Notes under the pieces: generated by a model
Told to the model about the DNA's origin: nothing
Database searches by the model: none
What the model saw: the letters and a program-made list of their open reading frames with translations, nothing else
Translations under genes and position numbers: made by a program
From: Amphritea balenae
GTDB taxonomy: Bacteria > Pseudomonadota > Gammaproteobacteria > Pseudomonadales > Balneatricaceae
Assembly (NCBI RefSeq): GCF_003858655.1
Contig: NZ_RQXV01000004.1
Span: forward strand, 248,001-312,000
Direction of reading: 5' to 3'
Length of the DNA: 64,000 nucleotides
Part shown: one piece after another, positions 36,347 through 44,284 of the stretch
Layout of the letters: every line of letters begins with the position of its first letter
Numbering within the stretch: position 1 is the stretch's first letter

Positions 36347-37507
36347 GTGAAGTTTGTTCGGCATGTCATCTTTCTTGTAGTTATTCTTAGTTCTGGTTTC
36401 AGCTTTGTTGTCTCTGCTGCAGATAAGGCGGTATTCAGTATGAAGCCTGTCGATAATGACGGGCAACGCTGGCGTATCGGTTATTTTGAGGGAGGAGAAT
36501 ATTACCATTACCAGGAAACGCTGATCGAAACCGTGAACGGGCTGATGAAGCTTGGCTGGGTGGAAGAAACAGAGATTCCTCTTCAGGAAGGAGAGCAGAC
36601 TAATCAATTATGGCAATGGCTTGCAACAGGTCTCAAAAGCGATTACATCGAGTTTGTCAGTGATGCACATTACTCAACTAACTGGGATGAGGATAAGCGG
36701 ACCGAGACGACTGCTCAGATCATTCAAAGACTAAATCATCAGCAGGATATCGATCTGATGATTGCGATGGGCACATGGTCTGGCAAAGAGCTGGCTAATG
36801 ATAAACACCGCACGCCAACGATGGTGCTTTCCTCAAGCGATCCAATTGCTTCAGGCATTATCAAAAGCGTAGAAAACTCCGGCTATGATCATGTCCATGC
36901 CACCGTTGATCCAAACCGCTTTGAGCGTGAGATAAAAGTCTTTCATGAGCTCATCAAATTTAAGCGCTTAGGTGTTGCCTATGAAGATACCGAGGAAGGT
37001 CGAAGTTATGCTGCCGTGGAAGACCTGGAAAGGTTGAGTAAAGAACGTGATTTCGAGTTAGTACGCTGTTATACCAAAAGCGATATCAGTGATACCGCTG
37101 AGGCGGAAGCCAGTATTATCAATTGTTTCAGACAGTTGGTTGAAACCACAGACGCTATTTATGTAACGGATCAGGGCGGTATAACGCTGAAAAGTATTCC
37201 ACAATTGGTTTCAATTGCGAATGCCAACCGTATACCAACATTTAGCCAACCTGGTGCAGAAGGTGTTGAGAAGGGCTTTCTGTTTAGCTTTTCCCGGGCT
37301 AGCTTTAGGTATATCGGAGAGTTTCAGGCCACCACCTTTGCCAAGGTTTTTAATGGCGCTCTTCCGAATCAGCTCAGTCAATTTTATGAACAACCGTTAC
37401 GTATGGCGATTAACTTAAAAACGGCAGAAATTGTTGGCTTCAATCCGCCGATGTTATTACTCGGTGCTGCTGATGAGATTTATCGTGAGATACCTAAAAG
37501 GCAGTAG
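36347..37507 (+). CDS. ABC_sub_bind (PF04392-type) substrate-binding protein
   Basis: 386 aa with signal peptide (ending SAAD). Family features: RIGYFEGGEYYHYQ, AMGTWSGKELAND, SSSDPIASGIIKS and TFSQPGAEGVEKGF. This is the periplasmic binding fold used by TrpXYZ-like importers. It starts at GTG 36347 with AGGGGG 6 bases upstream. No permease or ATPase gene accompanies it, so it is an orphan; it may serve a sensor or a transporter elsewhere. Confidence 0.8.
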   Translation: MKFVRHVIFLVVILSSGFSFVVSAADKAVFSMKPVDNDGQRWRIGYFEGGEYYHYQETLIETVNGLMKLGWVEETEIPLQEGEQTNQLWQWLATGLKSDYIEFVSDAHYSTNWDEDKRTETTAQIIQRLNHQQDIDLMIAMGTWSGKELANDKHRTPTMVLSSSDPIASGIIKSVENSGYDHVHATVDPNRFEREIKVFHELIKFKRLGVAYEDTEEGRSYAAVEDLERLSKERDFELVRCYTKSDISDTAEAEASIINCFRQLVETTDAIYVTDQGGITLKSIPQLVSIANANRIPTFSQPGAEGVEKGFLFSFSRASFRYIGEFQATTFAKVFNGALPNQLSQFYEQPLRMAINLKTAEIVGFNPPMLLLGAADEIYREIPKRQ

Positions 37508-37510
37508 ATA

Positions 37511-37533
37511 GACGCAACTTCGTTGCTTGCTAG
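37511..37533. repeat. REP-like palindrome
   Basis: GACGCAACTTCGTTGCTTGC plus TAG: the GCAAC/GTTGC arms form a small hairpin. It belongs to the same family as the copies at 40212, 41279-41338, 42111-42140 and 45308. Confidence 0.55.
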
Positions 37534-37718
37534 AAAAAGTATAACTTTGGCGAGATTACAACGCCCATTCTTTTGATAAAGAATGCTGGGGCTCAGAGTA
37601 AGAAAATTCAGAACTAAAGATAATAAACTAGAACTAAAAATTTATATGGCTCTAGTTCATGTGAAGTTCATTGATGGTTGCTATAGTGCTCTGACGATGC
37701 CTGATTACGGAGTTATCT

Positions 37719-39038
37719 ATGCAGCTCAGAACTATAATGCTGATTCTGTCCATATTCGCCACACCGTTGGCGCTGGCGCTGGATAGTGTCGATACTCATC
37801 ATCTGTTAAATCGTACCGTACTGAATCAAATTACGGCATTTCCTGAAATATACCCTCTTGATTCCCGGAATCAGGCGGTATCAGCATTAATGAATTCAGA
37901 AGAGTTACAGGTAGCACCACCGGGATGTGTTAATAAAGCACCGTTGCCTGCCTCTGTGCGTAAACAGATGAACGCTGATGAGAAACGGACAATGCGTAAG
38001 CAGCGCAGAGCATGTAGGAAAGTATTACAGGCATGGTACGCAGGTAGCTTATTAACATCTGGCGCGAGTATTCAAACTAAAATGGTTTTGTTTTGGCATA
38101 ACCATTTCACTTCCTCACTTAAAAAAGTAAAAGAACCTAAACTGATCTACCGCCAGCACCAGTTACTTGAGCAGTATGCAATGGGCAATTTTTCCGGGTT
38201 CTTGCAGGCGATGGTGCATGATTCGGCCATGCTAATCTACCTGGATAATGCTGCCAATATTAAAGGTCGCCCAAATGAAAATCTGGCTCGGGAGCTGCTT
38301 GAGTTATTTAGCATGGGGGAAGGTCATTACTCTGAGCAGGATGTTAAAGAGCTGGCCCGGGCATTGACAGGTTTGACCGTTGATCGGGAGGTTTATGAAA
38401 CTGCGTTCAGACAGGGAAAGCATGATGTTGATCTGAAAACAATATTTGGTCAGCAAGGACGCTATGATGCGAAAAGTGCCGTTGAGCTGATCCTTCAGCA
38501 CCCGGCGACATCGAAATATATTACACGGAAGTTATGGTCTTATTTTATCAGTGTTGAAGACGAGACTGAGATTCAGAGGCTTAGCTCAGTGTTTGCAGAA
38601 ACCTGGGATATTAAACAGCTGGTGACCGGTATTTTAAGTACAGACCAGTTTTGGGCTGATCGCGGCAATATGATCAAATCACCGATAGAGTTAATTGTGG
38701 GCACAACCAGCCTGGTGGGCAACCATTTGATAAGTCCTGATGATATTGTCAGGCTTGCGAACGGAATGGGTCAGGGTCTCTTTAACCCCCCGAACGTAAA
38801 AGGCTGGCCAACCGGGCATGACTGGATTAATGCTGATCGCCTGCTGCGCCGGATAAATTTTTCTGAACGGGTGATGCAAGGCTCAATGGCACAGTACAGT
38901 GAAACCCTGCCAGTTGCCTGTCAGGAAGGTGGGCCATTAACCTATGCCGCTTTACCGCCGGTACAGCCTATTCATTCTAATCAGTGTATTGATCAGCTTG
39001 AGCAGTTGTTGATTGACCCTGTCTGGCAGCTTAAATAA
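37719..39038 (+). CDS. DUF1800 domain protein
   Basis: 439 aa with a signal peptide (ending about ALALDS). The DUF1800 family is recognised by HLLNRTVLNQITAF, MVLFWHNHFTSS, ENLARELLELFSMGEGHYSE, DVKELARALTG and the C-terminal NPPNVKGWPTGHDWI. Function unknown; the family is almost always encoded with a DUF1501 partner, as here (12 bases to its start). Secreted or periplasmic. Confidence 0.92.
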   Translation: MQLRTIMLILSIFATPLALALDSVDTHHLLNRTVLNQITAFPEIYPLDSRNQAVSALMNSEELQVAPPGCVNKAPLPASVRKQMNADEKRTMRKQRRACRKVLQAWYAGSLLTSGASIQTKMVLFWHNHFTSSLKKVKEPKLIYRQHQLLEQYAMGNFSGFLQAMVHDSAMLIYLDNAANIKGRPNENLARELLELFSMGEGHYSEQDVKELARALTGLTVDREVYETAFRQGKHDVDLKTIFGQQGRYDAKSAVELILQHPATSKYITRKLWSYFISVEDETEIQRLSSVFAETWDIKQLVTGILSTDQFWADRGNMIKSPIELIVGTTSLVGNHLISPDDIVRLANGMGQGLFNPPNVKGWPTGHDWINADRLLRRINFSERVMQGSMAQYSETLPVACQEGGPLTYAALPPVQPIHSNQCIDQLEQLLIDPVWQLK

Positions 39039-39050
39039 TCGGAGATGAAT

Positions 39051-40193
39051 ATGAAGCGTCGAGCACTTTTACAGTATGCATCTCTGAGCCCGTTGCTGTT
39101 TTCTACAGACCTTTTTGCCCATGCGAAGCGGGCTCCGGTGCTGTTGTTGGTGGAGCTAAATGGGGGGAATGACAGCCTGAACAGCTTTATTCCTCTCGAT
39201 TATATTGAACAATACCATCAGTTAAGACCTGAGTTGGGGCTACAGGATGAGGATATGCTACAGCTGGATCAGCAGTTTGCCATGCATCCTTCATTGCAGC
39301 CACTTCATGAATGCTGGCGTACAGGGGAGTTGGCTCTAATTCATGGCTTAGGTTATGCCAACCCAAACCGTTCACATTTCCGTGCAATTGATATCTGGGA
39401 TACCGCTTCTGATTCTGATCAATATCTGGATGACGGCTGGCTCTCGTCTATCATCAGCGATCGGGGTGCAGCTGAGGTTAAAAGTATCGTCTTTGGGCGC
39501 AACGCTCGGGCTTTTTATGGGCAGAATAGTCGTTTTATTCAGTTGAAAACGGTAAAACAGTTTTTAAATCATGCCGCTGATATAGAGTCTGTCGATGCCG
39601 CCGTTGATAATCCTGCACTGCGGTTATTATTAAACACTCAAAATTCGGTGAAAGGTGCTGACAGTTTGCTACGGCGCCAGCTAAAAGGCGCAGGGTCTTT
39701 GGCTCGGTTTTTCCCGGACAATAAATTCGGAAAACAGTTGGCAGATATTACATCCTTGATACGGTCTGATCTGGGAGTGCCTGTCTACAAAATAGCCTTG
39801 AGCGGTTTCGATACACACAAGAGTCAGTCAGGAAAACATGCGCAACTATTAAAGCAATTAGCGCAGGGGCTAGAGGCGTTTAAGGGGCAATTAGAATCAT
39901 CGGGGCACTGGTCAGATGTGTTGGTCATGACCTACTCAGAGTTTGGCCGTCGTGCTGCTCAAAATGGGTCAGGCGGTACCGATCACGGTACAGCTGCTAC
40001 CCATATGGTAATGGGGGGAAGAGTGCGTGGTGGTCACTACGGAGAGCACCCTGACCTGACTCAGCTAGAAAAGAATGATATGCGCTTTACGACAGATTTT
40101 CGGCGTATGTATCAGACAGTTATCTCCGATTGGTGGCAGAACGATAAATTGTTGGGGAAAGGGTATCAAACTTTAGGATTTATTAAGTCCTGA
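39051..40193 (+). CDS. DUF1501 domain protein
   Basis: About 380 aa. The head MKRRALLQYASL resembles a twin-arginine signal. Family blocks: VLLLVELNGGNDSLNSF, IHGLGYANPNRSHFRA, SDVLVMTYSEFGRRAAQ and the metal-site-like GTDHGTAATHMVMGG. The fold belongs to the alkaline-phosphatase/sulfatase-like group (family knowledge), but activity is unknown. ATG 39051 is preferred because GGAG directly abuts the earlier ATG 39045. Confidence 0.92.
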   Translation: MKRRALLQYASLSPLLFSTDLFAHAKRAPVLLLVELNGGNDSLNSFIPLDYIEQYHQLRPELGLQDEDMLQLDQQFAMHPSLQPLHECWRTGELALIHGLGYANPNRSHFRAIDIWDTASDSDQYLDDGWLSSIISDRGAAEVKSIVFGRNARAFYGQNSRFIQLKTVKQFLNHAADIESVDAAVDNPALRLLLNTQNSVKGADSLLRRQLKGAGSLARFFPDNKFGKQLADITSLIRSDLGVPVYKIALSGFDTHKSQSGKHAQLLKQLAQGLEAFKGQLESSGHWSDVLVMTYSEFGRRAAQNGSGGTDHGTAATHMVMGGRVRGGHYGEHPDLTQLEKNDMRFTTDFRRMYQTVISDWWQNDKLLGKGYQTLGFIKS

Positions 40194-40211
40194 TCCACTG
40201 TCCGGGAGTAA

Positions 40212-40237
40212 CTAGACGTCGCTTTGTGACTTGCTAG
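40212..40237. repeat. REP-like palindrome
   Basis: CTAGACGTCGCTTTGTGACT followed by TGCTAG: the GTCGC/GTGAC arms pair and CTAG ends are shared. Same family as the copies at 37511, 41279, 42111 and 45308. Confidence 0.55.
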
Positions 40238-40282
40238 CCGCAATTTCCTGGCATCCCTTAAAAATAGCATCCCTGAAAACGT

Positions 40283-40313
40283 AAAAAAGCCCGGCAGCGA
40301 TGCCGGGCTTTTT
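40283..40313. terminator. Bidirectional terminator after the DUF1501 gene
   Basis: AAGCCCGGCA at 40287-40296 pairs exactly with TGCCGGGCTT at 40301-40310, flanked by A- and T-runs. Its stem is the same as that of the terminator at 45238. Confidence 0.9.
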
Positions 40314-40344
40314 AGTTATGGTCTGTTGTTCTTTGATCCCCACT

Positions 40345-40806
40345 TCAGTTAAGAATTGCTTCTATTTCCTCGATAAAGCCTTTAAGCATAGTCAGGCAGG
40401 TATCGGCATCAGCAGGGGTCATATCGTTACCCTCGCGCAGTACATAACGGGCGTCATCAAGATCGGTGCGGTGGGAGAAGTAGAAAGTCTCCTTCCAGAA
40501 CTTGCTAGGTACTGGCTCCTGCTTCAGAAACTCACGGGCAATATCTGCATTGTTAACGCTGGGCAGCGCTGCCAGAGCTTTGTGTTTGTAGACTTTAACG
40601 ACAACGCCTTCAGGCCAGTGTTGTAAGCGCACATCCAGATCGCACTTGATATCAGCGTTGTCTTTCTTGATATAGACCTTTTTTACTTCAAACGAGCCGC
40701 GCCATGGGGCGAACATGGAACCGTTGAAAATCGTATGCTCAATGCCATCAAAATAGGCTTCGATCTGGCTATTAATCTGGCTAATCTGGTTGATATCGTT
40801 AGACAC
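40345..40806 (-). CDS. Hypothetical protein, 153 aa
   Basis: Not recognised. A soluble protein with IEAYFDGIEHTIFNGSM near the N-terminus, a Lys/Asp-rich strand region and a DADTCLTMLKGFIEEIE tail. It is convergent with the DUF1800-DUF1501 operon across the terminator. GC content matches the chromosome rather than the nearby PARIS genes. Confidence 0.6.
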   Translation of the reverse strand: MSNDINQISQINSQIEAYFDGIEHTIFNGSMFAPWRGSFEVKKVYIKKDNADIKCDLDVRLQHWPEGVVVKVYKHKALAALPSVNNADIAREFLKQEPVPSKFWKETFYFSHRTDLDDARYVLREGNDMTPADADTCLTMLKGFIEEIEAILN

Positions 40807-41063
40807 GGCAATGACTCGCTATAGCTTAAAACAAAGGCGATAGACTAATGGTTTGAGCGGGGCAGATCGACTCAGAAATACTTATCGGCTGATAAGGGAA
40901 GCGGTCAGAGGGAAAGCTTAGATGTTGTGCGGGTGATTAGGTCGGCGGAACCGCTTGCTAGAAAGCGCATAAGTGCTTTCAGCAAGCTATTCTAATAGCG
41001 GTAAGCCGATAGTGATGGTAGTTTTAGCTCTTCGTTTAGCATCAGTTAAAAATGGGATTTTGT

Positions 41064-41237
41064 ATGAAAATAATTTCGGCAGTTATAGCAGTCTGTCTGG
41101 CTGGTTTCTTATTCTTTATGGCACATGATATGGAAGGAATAAGCCTGATGCGTTTAGGTTATATCGCGGGTGCGGTATGTCTGATTACCTGGACAATGTT
41201 TCTGTTTGTGAAGCCTCAGGGGCATGAGGAAGAATAG
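41064..41237 (+). CDS. Small membrane protein, 57 aa
   Basis: Two hydrophobic helices (about residues 2-18 and 31-49) and an acidic His-Glu tail. ATG 41064 has GGGA upstream; an alternative start 12 bases earlier is less likely. No family recognised. The first REP-type tandem cluster begins 13 bases after its stop. Confidence 0.5.
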   Translation: MKIISAVIAVCLAGFLFFMAHDMEGISLMRLGYIAGAVCLITWTMFLFVKPQGHEEE

Positions 41238-41250
41238 TCTGCTGACGAAG

Positions 41251-41338
41251 GGCCGAACGCCAGTGCCTGACTGGTCCGAGGTTCGATCATTGCTGCGCAA
41301 TTTGTCCGAAGTCCGAGCGTCGCTGCGCAACTTGTCAG
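41251..41338. repeat. Three tandem 30-bp REP-like units upstream of the toxin gene
   Basis: Units start at about 41249, 41279 and 41309. Each reads roughly (A)GTCCGAGCGTCGCTGCGC then AACTTGTCCG, with a central GTCGCTGCGCAAC-type hairpin. Two more units follow the antitoxin gene, so the TA module is bracketed. Confidence 0.75.
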
Positions 41339-41382
41339 AAAAGACATAAAGCAGGAGTTTGGTGAGGCGGGAGTTCTGATTC

Positions 41383-41430
41383 GTGTACATAGTACACTAA
41401 TTGCTCTATAGTGCTTTAGGTACATAGTAC
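41383..41430 (+). promoter_or_regulatory. Predicted promoter and operators of the toxin-antitoxin operon
   Basis: A perfect palindrome GTGTACATAGTACAC lies at 41383-41397 and its core GTACATAGTAC is repeated at 41420-41430. A -35-like TGTACA (41384-41389) and -10-like TATAGT (41407-41412) are spaced by 17 bases between and over these sites. This is the usual layout for autorepression by an antitoxin-toxin complex. Confidence 0.6.
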
Positions 41431-41441
41431 ATGGATGTGCA

Positions 41442-41786
41442 ATGTTTACATTTATTGAGCTGAATGGATTCAGCAAGCACCGCTTAAGCCTGTTGCAAGA
41501 TAAAGAGTATCAGTTGTTGCAACAGGCATTGATTGTGAATCCCGAACTGGGCCCGGTTATGCCGGGTACTGGTGGTTTCAGAAAGCTTCGATGGTCCCGA
41601 CCCAGAATGGGGAAGAGTGGTGGTGTACGGGCAATATATTACAGCCTGGTACCGAGTCACAGTCGGCTCTATCTGGCGCTGATCTATACCAAGAATGAAG
41701 CTGATAGTCTGACTGCTGAGCAGAAGCAGATACTTAAACAGATCGCCGGACAACTGAAATCGGCAGGAGATAAGCATGAAAGATGA
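41442..41786 (+). CDS. RelE/HigB-like toxin of a type II toxin-antitoxin pair
   Basis: 114 aa. Features of the RelE-superfamily (NadS-linked HigB2-type) toxins: a hydrophobic N-terminal FSKHRLSLLQDKEYQ, the NPELGPVMPGTGGFRKLRW segment, the GKSGGVRAIYY strand and an LALIYTKNEADSLTAEQK block. It is expected to be a ribosome-dependent mRNA interferase. Toxin-first order is typical of HigBA. It overlaps the antitoxin gene by 11 bases. Confidence 0.9.
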   Translation: MFTFIELNGFSKHRLSLLQDKEYQLLQQALIVNPELGPVMPGTGGFRKLRWSRPRMGKSGGVRAIYYSLVPSHSRLYLALIYTKNEADSLTAEQKQILKQIAGQLKSAGDKHER

Positions 41787-42072
41787 ATTGTTTAGCGACC
41801 TGCAGGCGAGTGCCGAAGAGATGGTTGCTATTGAAAATGGCGAACAACAGCCCCGCAGTGTCCATCATTATCAGACGTTGGATGTAAAAGCGATTCGTGA
41901 AGCATCCGGTAAAAACCGGATTGAATTTGCAGAGATTATTGGTGCCAGTTACGAAACTGTGAAGAGCTGGGAAAACCGCCGCCGTAATCCCTCAGGCGTT
42001 ACCAAGAAACTGCTAACCCTGATTCAGGATAACCCCCGTAAAATGATTGAACTGCTAAATAACAGCGGTTAG
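41776..42072 (+). CDS. HTH antitoxin (NadS/HigA-like)
   Basis: 98 aa with a C-terminal Xre-type HTH (AIREASGKNRIEFAEIIGAS then YETVKSWENRRRNPSG) and an acidic N-terminal part that probably wraps the toxin. It likely binds the GTACATAGTAC palindromes at 41383-41430. The gene starts within the toxin gene's 3' end, which couples their translation. Confidence 0.9.
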   Translation: MKDELFSDLQASAEEMVAIENGEQQPRSVHHYQTLDVKAIREASGKNRIEFAEIIGASYETVKSWENRRRNPSGVTKKLLTLIQDNPRKMIELLNNSG

Positions 42073-42080
42073 CAGAACCG

Positions 42081-42140
42081 AGGTCCGAACGCCAGTGCGT
42101 GGCTTGTCCGAGGTCCGAGCGTCGCTGCGCGACTTGTCCG
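42081..42140. repeat. Two tandem 30-bp REP-like units downstream of the antitoxin gene
   Basis: Units at 42081-42110 and 42111-42140 each begin AGGTCCGA and end GACTTGTCCG or GGCTTGTCCG; the second is nearly identical to the third upstream unit (GAGCGTCGCTGCGC core). Confidence 0.75.
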
Positions 42141-42327
42141 AAGTGATTAAGAGCCCGAGAGTCATTTTGGGTAGTAAGTGTGACCTGTGTCACCGCTGTT
42201 CTATTGAGTGAATACGTGAGGCAGGTTACATTCGACTCTTAACTTTTTAAGTTTCCCACCAGATTGTCATTCGCAATCATGTAGTTGGTCAGGAAGACCG
42301 GGCAGGCCCAAGGCTTGCCTGCAATGC

Positions 42328-42930
42328 ATGGATGATGCAATGGACGATTTTTTTTTCCCATTACTGATCTTTATCGCGCTGATTATCTTTGCCGGTTTTG
42401 TTAAGAACCTTAAAGGCTCGGACACAGCAAGCAGTACCAATGACAGTGACAAGCCCGGCTACCGTAAAAAAGGCCCGCTGTTTACCCCGGCAGAACGCTC
42501 CTTCTACGGTGTACTGTTACAAGCTATCGACAGCAATAAATACCAGACCTTTTATAAGAGCTTAGGGCAAAGTCCGGTCACAGACCTGCTAGAACCCCAA
42601 CCCAGCCGTAATCGCAGCCAGTGGCAGAAAGCCTTTAACGCCATCTCCGCCAAACACTTCGACTTTGTCCTCTGCAAAATCGATGACCTGACCCCGGTGG
42701 CCGTTATCGAACTGGATGATAAATCCCACAACCAGAATCACCGCCAGAAACGGGATGAACTGCTAAAAAAGATTTGCAAACAAACCGGCCTGCCCATGCT
42801 TCAGGTACCTGCCAAGTGGGCTTATAAAACAGAAGTGTTGAAGATGATGTTGGTTAAAGAGGTGGAAGGCAGTGTTGATGATAAACCGGACGAAGTAGAG
42901 ATTGGTGATTTGAGGGTGGTAGGTAATTAA
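42328..42930 (+). CDS. DUF2726 domain protein (predicted nuclease-like)
   Basis: 200 aa: an N-terminal TM (about residues 8-25), a linker, then a DUF2726 domain (about 45-175). The segment HFDFVLCKID followed by AVIELDDKSHNQNHRQKRDE looks like the D...ExD-type core of PD-(D/E)XK or restriction-like nucleases, and CKQTGLPMLQVPA is a typical ending. Membrane-anchored, substrate unknown. An ATG 12 bases downstream (42340) is an alternative start. It precedes the PARIS genes by 55 bases in the same direction but differs from them in base composition. Confidence 0.82.
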   Translation: MDDAMDDFFFPLLIFIALIIFAGFVKNLKGSDTASSTNDSDKPGYRKKGPLFTPAERSFYGVLLQAIDSNKYQTFYKSLGQSPVTDLLEPQPSRNRSQWQKAFNAISAKHFDFVLCKIDDLTPVAVIELDDKSHNQNHRQKRDELLKKICKQTGLPMLQVPAKWAYKTEVLKMMLVKEVEGSVDDKPDEVEIGDLRVVGN

Positions 42931-42985
42931 GTCATTTACTTTGGCAGTGAATTGCGCATTTAATTGATTATATAAGTGAGTTTTT

Positions 42986-44284
42986 ATGAATGAAAATTAT
43001 ATATCTAAAGTGGTTATTGATGGTTTTTGGGGAGATAGAAGTTTAGTTCTAGATTTTAATCAGGATGTTAATTTTCTTATAGGAGTTAATGGTTCTGGAA
43101 AAACTACCGTGATAAATTTAATTGCGGCTGCCTTGATGGCTGATTTTACTACCCTTGATAGAATCGAATTTGAAAAAATTAGTATTGTTCTTAAAGGGTA
43201 TAAGAAAAGAAAGAAGCCAGAAGTTGTAGTGTTAAAGAAGTATACTGAAGGTTCTCCTTTTGGTTCTATTGAATATCGTATAAAGAATAGTGCAGGGGAG
43301 CCGGCTGTAGGATATTCGCTTGATGACTTTGAAGAGCATAAACTTTATCGGGATATTCCGAAACGTTATGTTAATAGAGAGCTTAAAAGAATATATGGTG
43401 ATTCAATTGTTGAGCATTTAGAGTCATTAACTCAAATAAGCTGGCTTTCAGTTCATCGTGCTTCACCATCCGAAGATAGAGAGCGAAAGTCTTTTGAATC
43501 AACAGTTGATAGAAAGCTTGATGAGCTGATGAATAGGTTGGTTAGGTATTTTTCTTCCTTAGGAAGAAATGCTTCTGGTTTGCTTGAGAAATTTCAGGAA
43601 AGTGTTTTTCTTTCTATGTTGGTAGGTAGGAAACAAGGCAACCTTTTTAGGCCGAATGCAGCGTTAGATTTAGAAGAGGAGAAAGATACCTTATATTCAA
43701 TTTTTAATCATTTTAATTTGGATGTTGGTAATTATAAATCAAGGGTTGATAATCATTTTGTAAAACTTGATAAAGCTATGAATAAAGTGAACGAGAAAGA
43801 GGGGCTTGATTATATTGATGTGGCTTCGATTGTTCTAAATGATAGGATAGATCAGATAATAGAGGATTGGAAGATTGTCACTCAGAAAAGATCAGATATT
43901 CTTCAGCCAAGAGAAACTTTTCTTAAGATAATTAATGGCCTTGTTCAGCGAAAAACATTTTTTATAAATGATAGAAATGAATTGGAGGTTGAAACGGATT
44001 CTAATAAGAAGTTGTTATTGAAGCACCTCTCATCTGGTGAAAAACAACTATTGATAGTGCTGGGTGAGGCTTTGCTTCAAGAGAATAGATCTTGTGTTTA
44101 TATTGCAGATGAGCCCGAGCTTTCTTTACATGTATCATGGCAGGAGAGGTTAGTAGATAATCTGAGGGCATTAAATCCTCATGCCCAGATTATCTTTGCT
44201 ACACACTCGCCAGATGTTGTTAGTAGTTATGGAAATAAAGTTTTTGATATGGAGGAATATTTGAATGTCCTTCACAAGAACTAG
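42986..44284 (+). CDS. ariA: PARIS defence ATPase AriA (AAA/ABC-type)
   Basis: 432 aa, an SMC/OLD-like ATPase. Walker A is GVNGSGKTT with K39, the signature is LSSGEKQ (residues 348-354), Walker B is YIADEPELSLH (D375, E376) and the switch His lies in FATHSPDVV. It overlaps the DUF4435 gene by 20 bases. This pair is the composition of PARIS: AriA senses phage anti-restriction proteins such as T7 Ocr and holds AriB in check until triggered. Base composition is clearly lower in GC than in flanking genes (17 of 60 in the row at 43021), suggesting acquisition by transfer. Similar AAA-DUF4435 pairs exist in other systems, so subtype is open. Confidence 0.88.
   Translation: MNENYISKVVIDGFWGDRSLVLDFNQDVNFLIGVNGSGKTTVINLIAAALMADFTTLDRIEFEKISIVLKGYKKRKKPEVVVLKKYTEGSPFGSIEYRIKNSAGEPAVGYSLDDFEEHKLYRDIPKRYVNRELKRIYGDSIVEHLESLTQISWLSVHRASPSEDRERKSFESTVDRKLDELMNRLVRYFSSLGRNASGLLEKFQESVFLSMLVGRKQGNLFRPNAALDLEEEKDTLYSIFNHFNLDVGNYKSRVDNHFVKLDKAMNKVNEKEGLDYIDVASIVLNDRIDQIIEDWKIVTQKRSDILQPRETFLKIINGLVQRKTFFINDRNELEVETDSNKKLLLKHLSSGEKQLLIVLGEALLQENRSCVYIADEPELSLHVSWQERLVDNLRALNPHAQIIFATHSPDVVSSYGNKVFDMEEYLNVLHKN

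Noticed and set aside
41251-42140. CRISPR-like array reading of the 30-bp units
   Set aside because: Units are directly adjacent without spacers and are interrupted by a TA module; palindromic REP-type repeats fit better.
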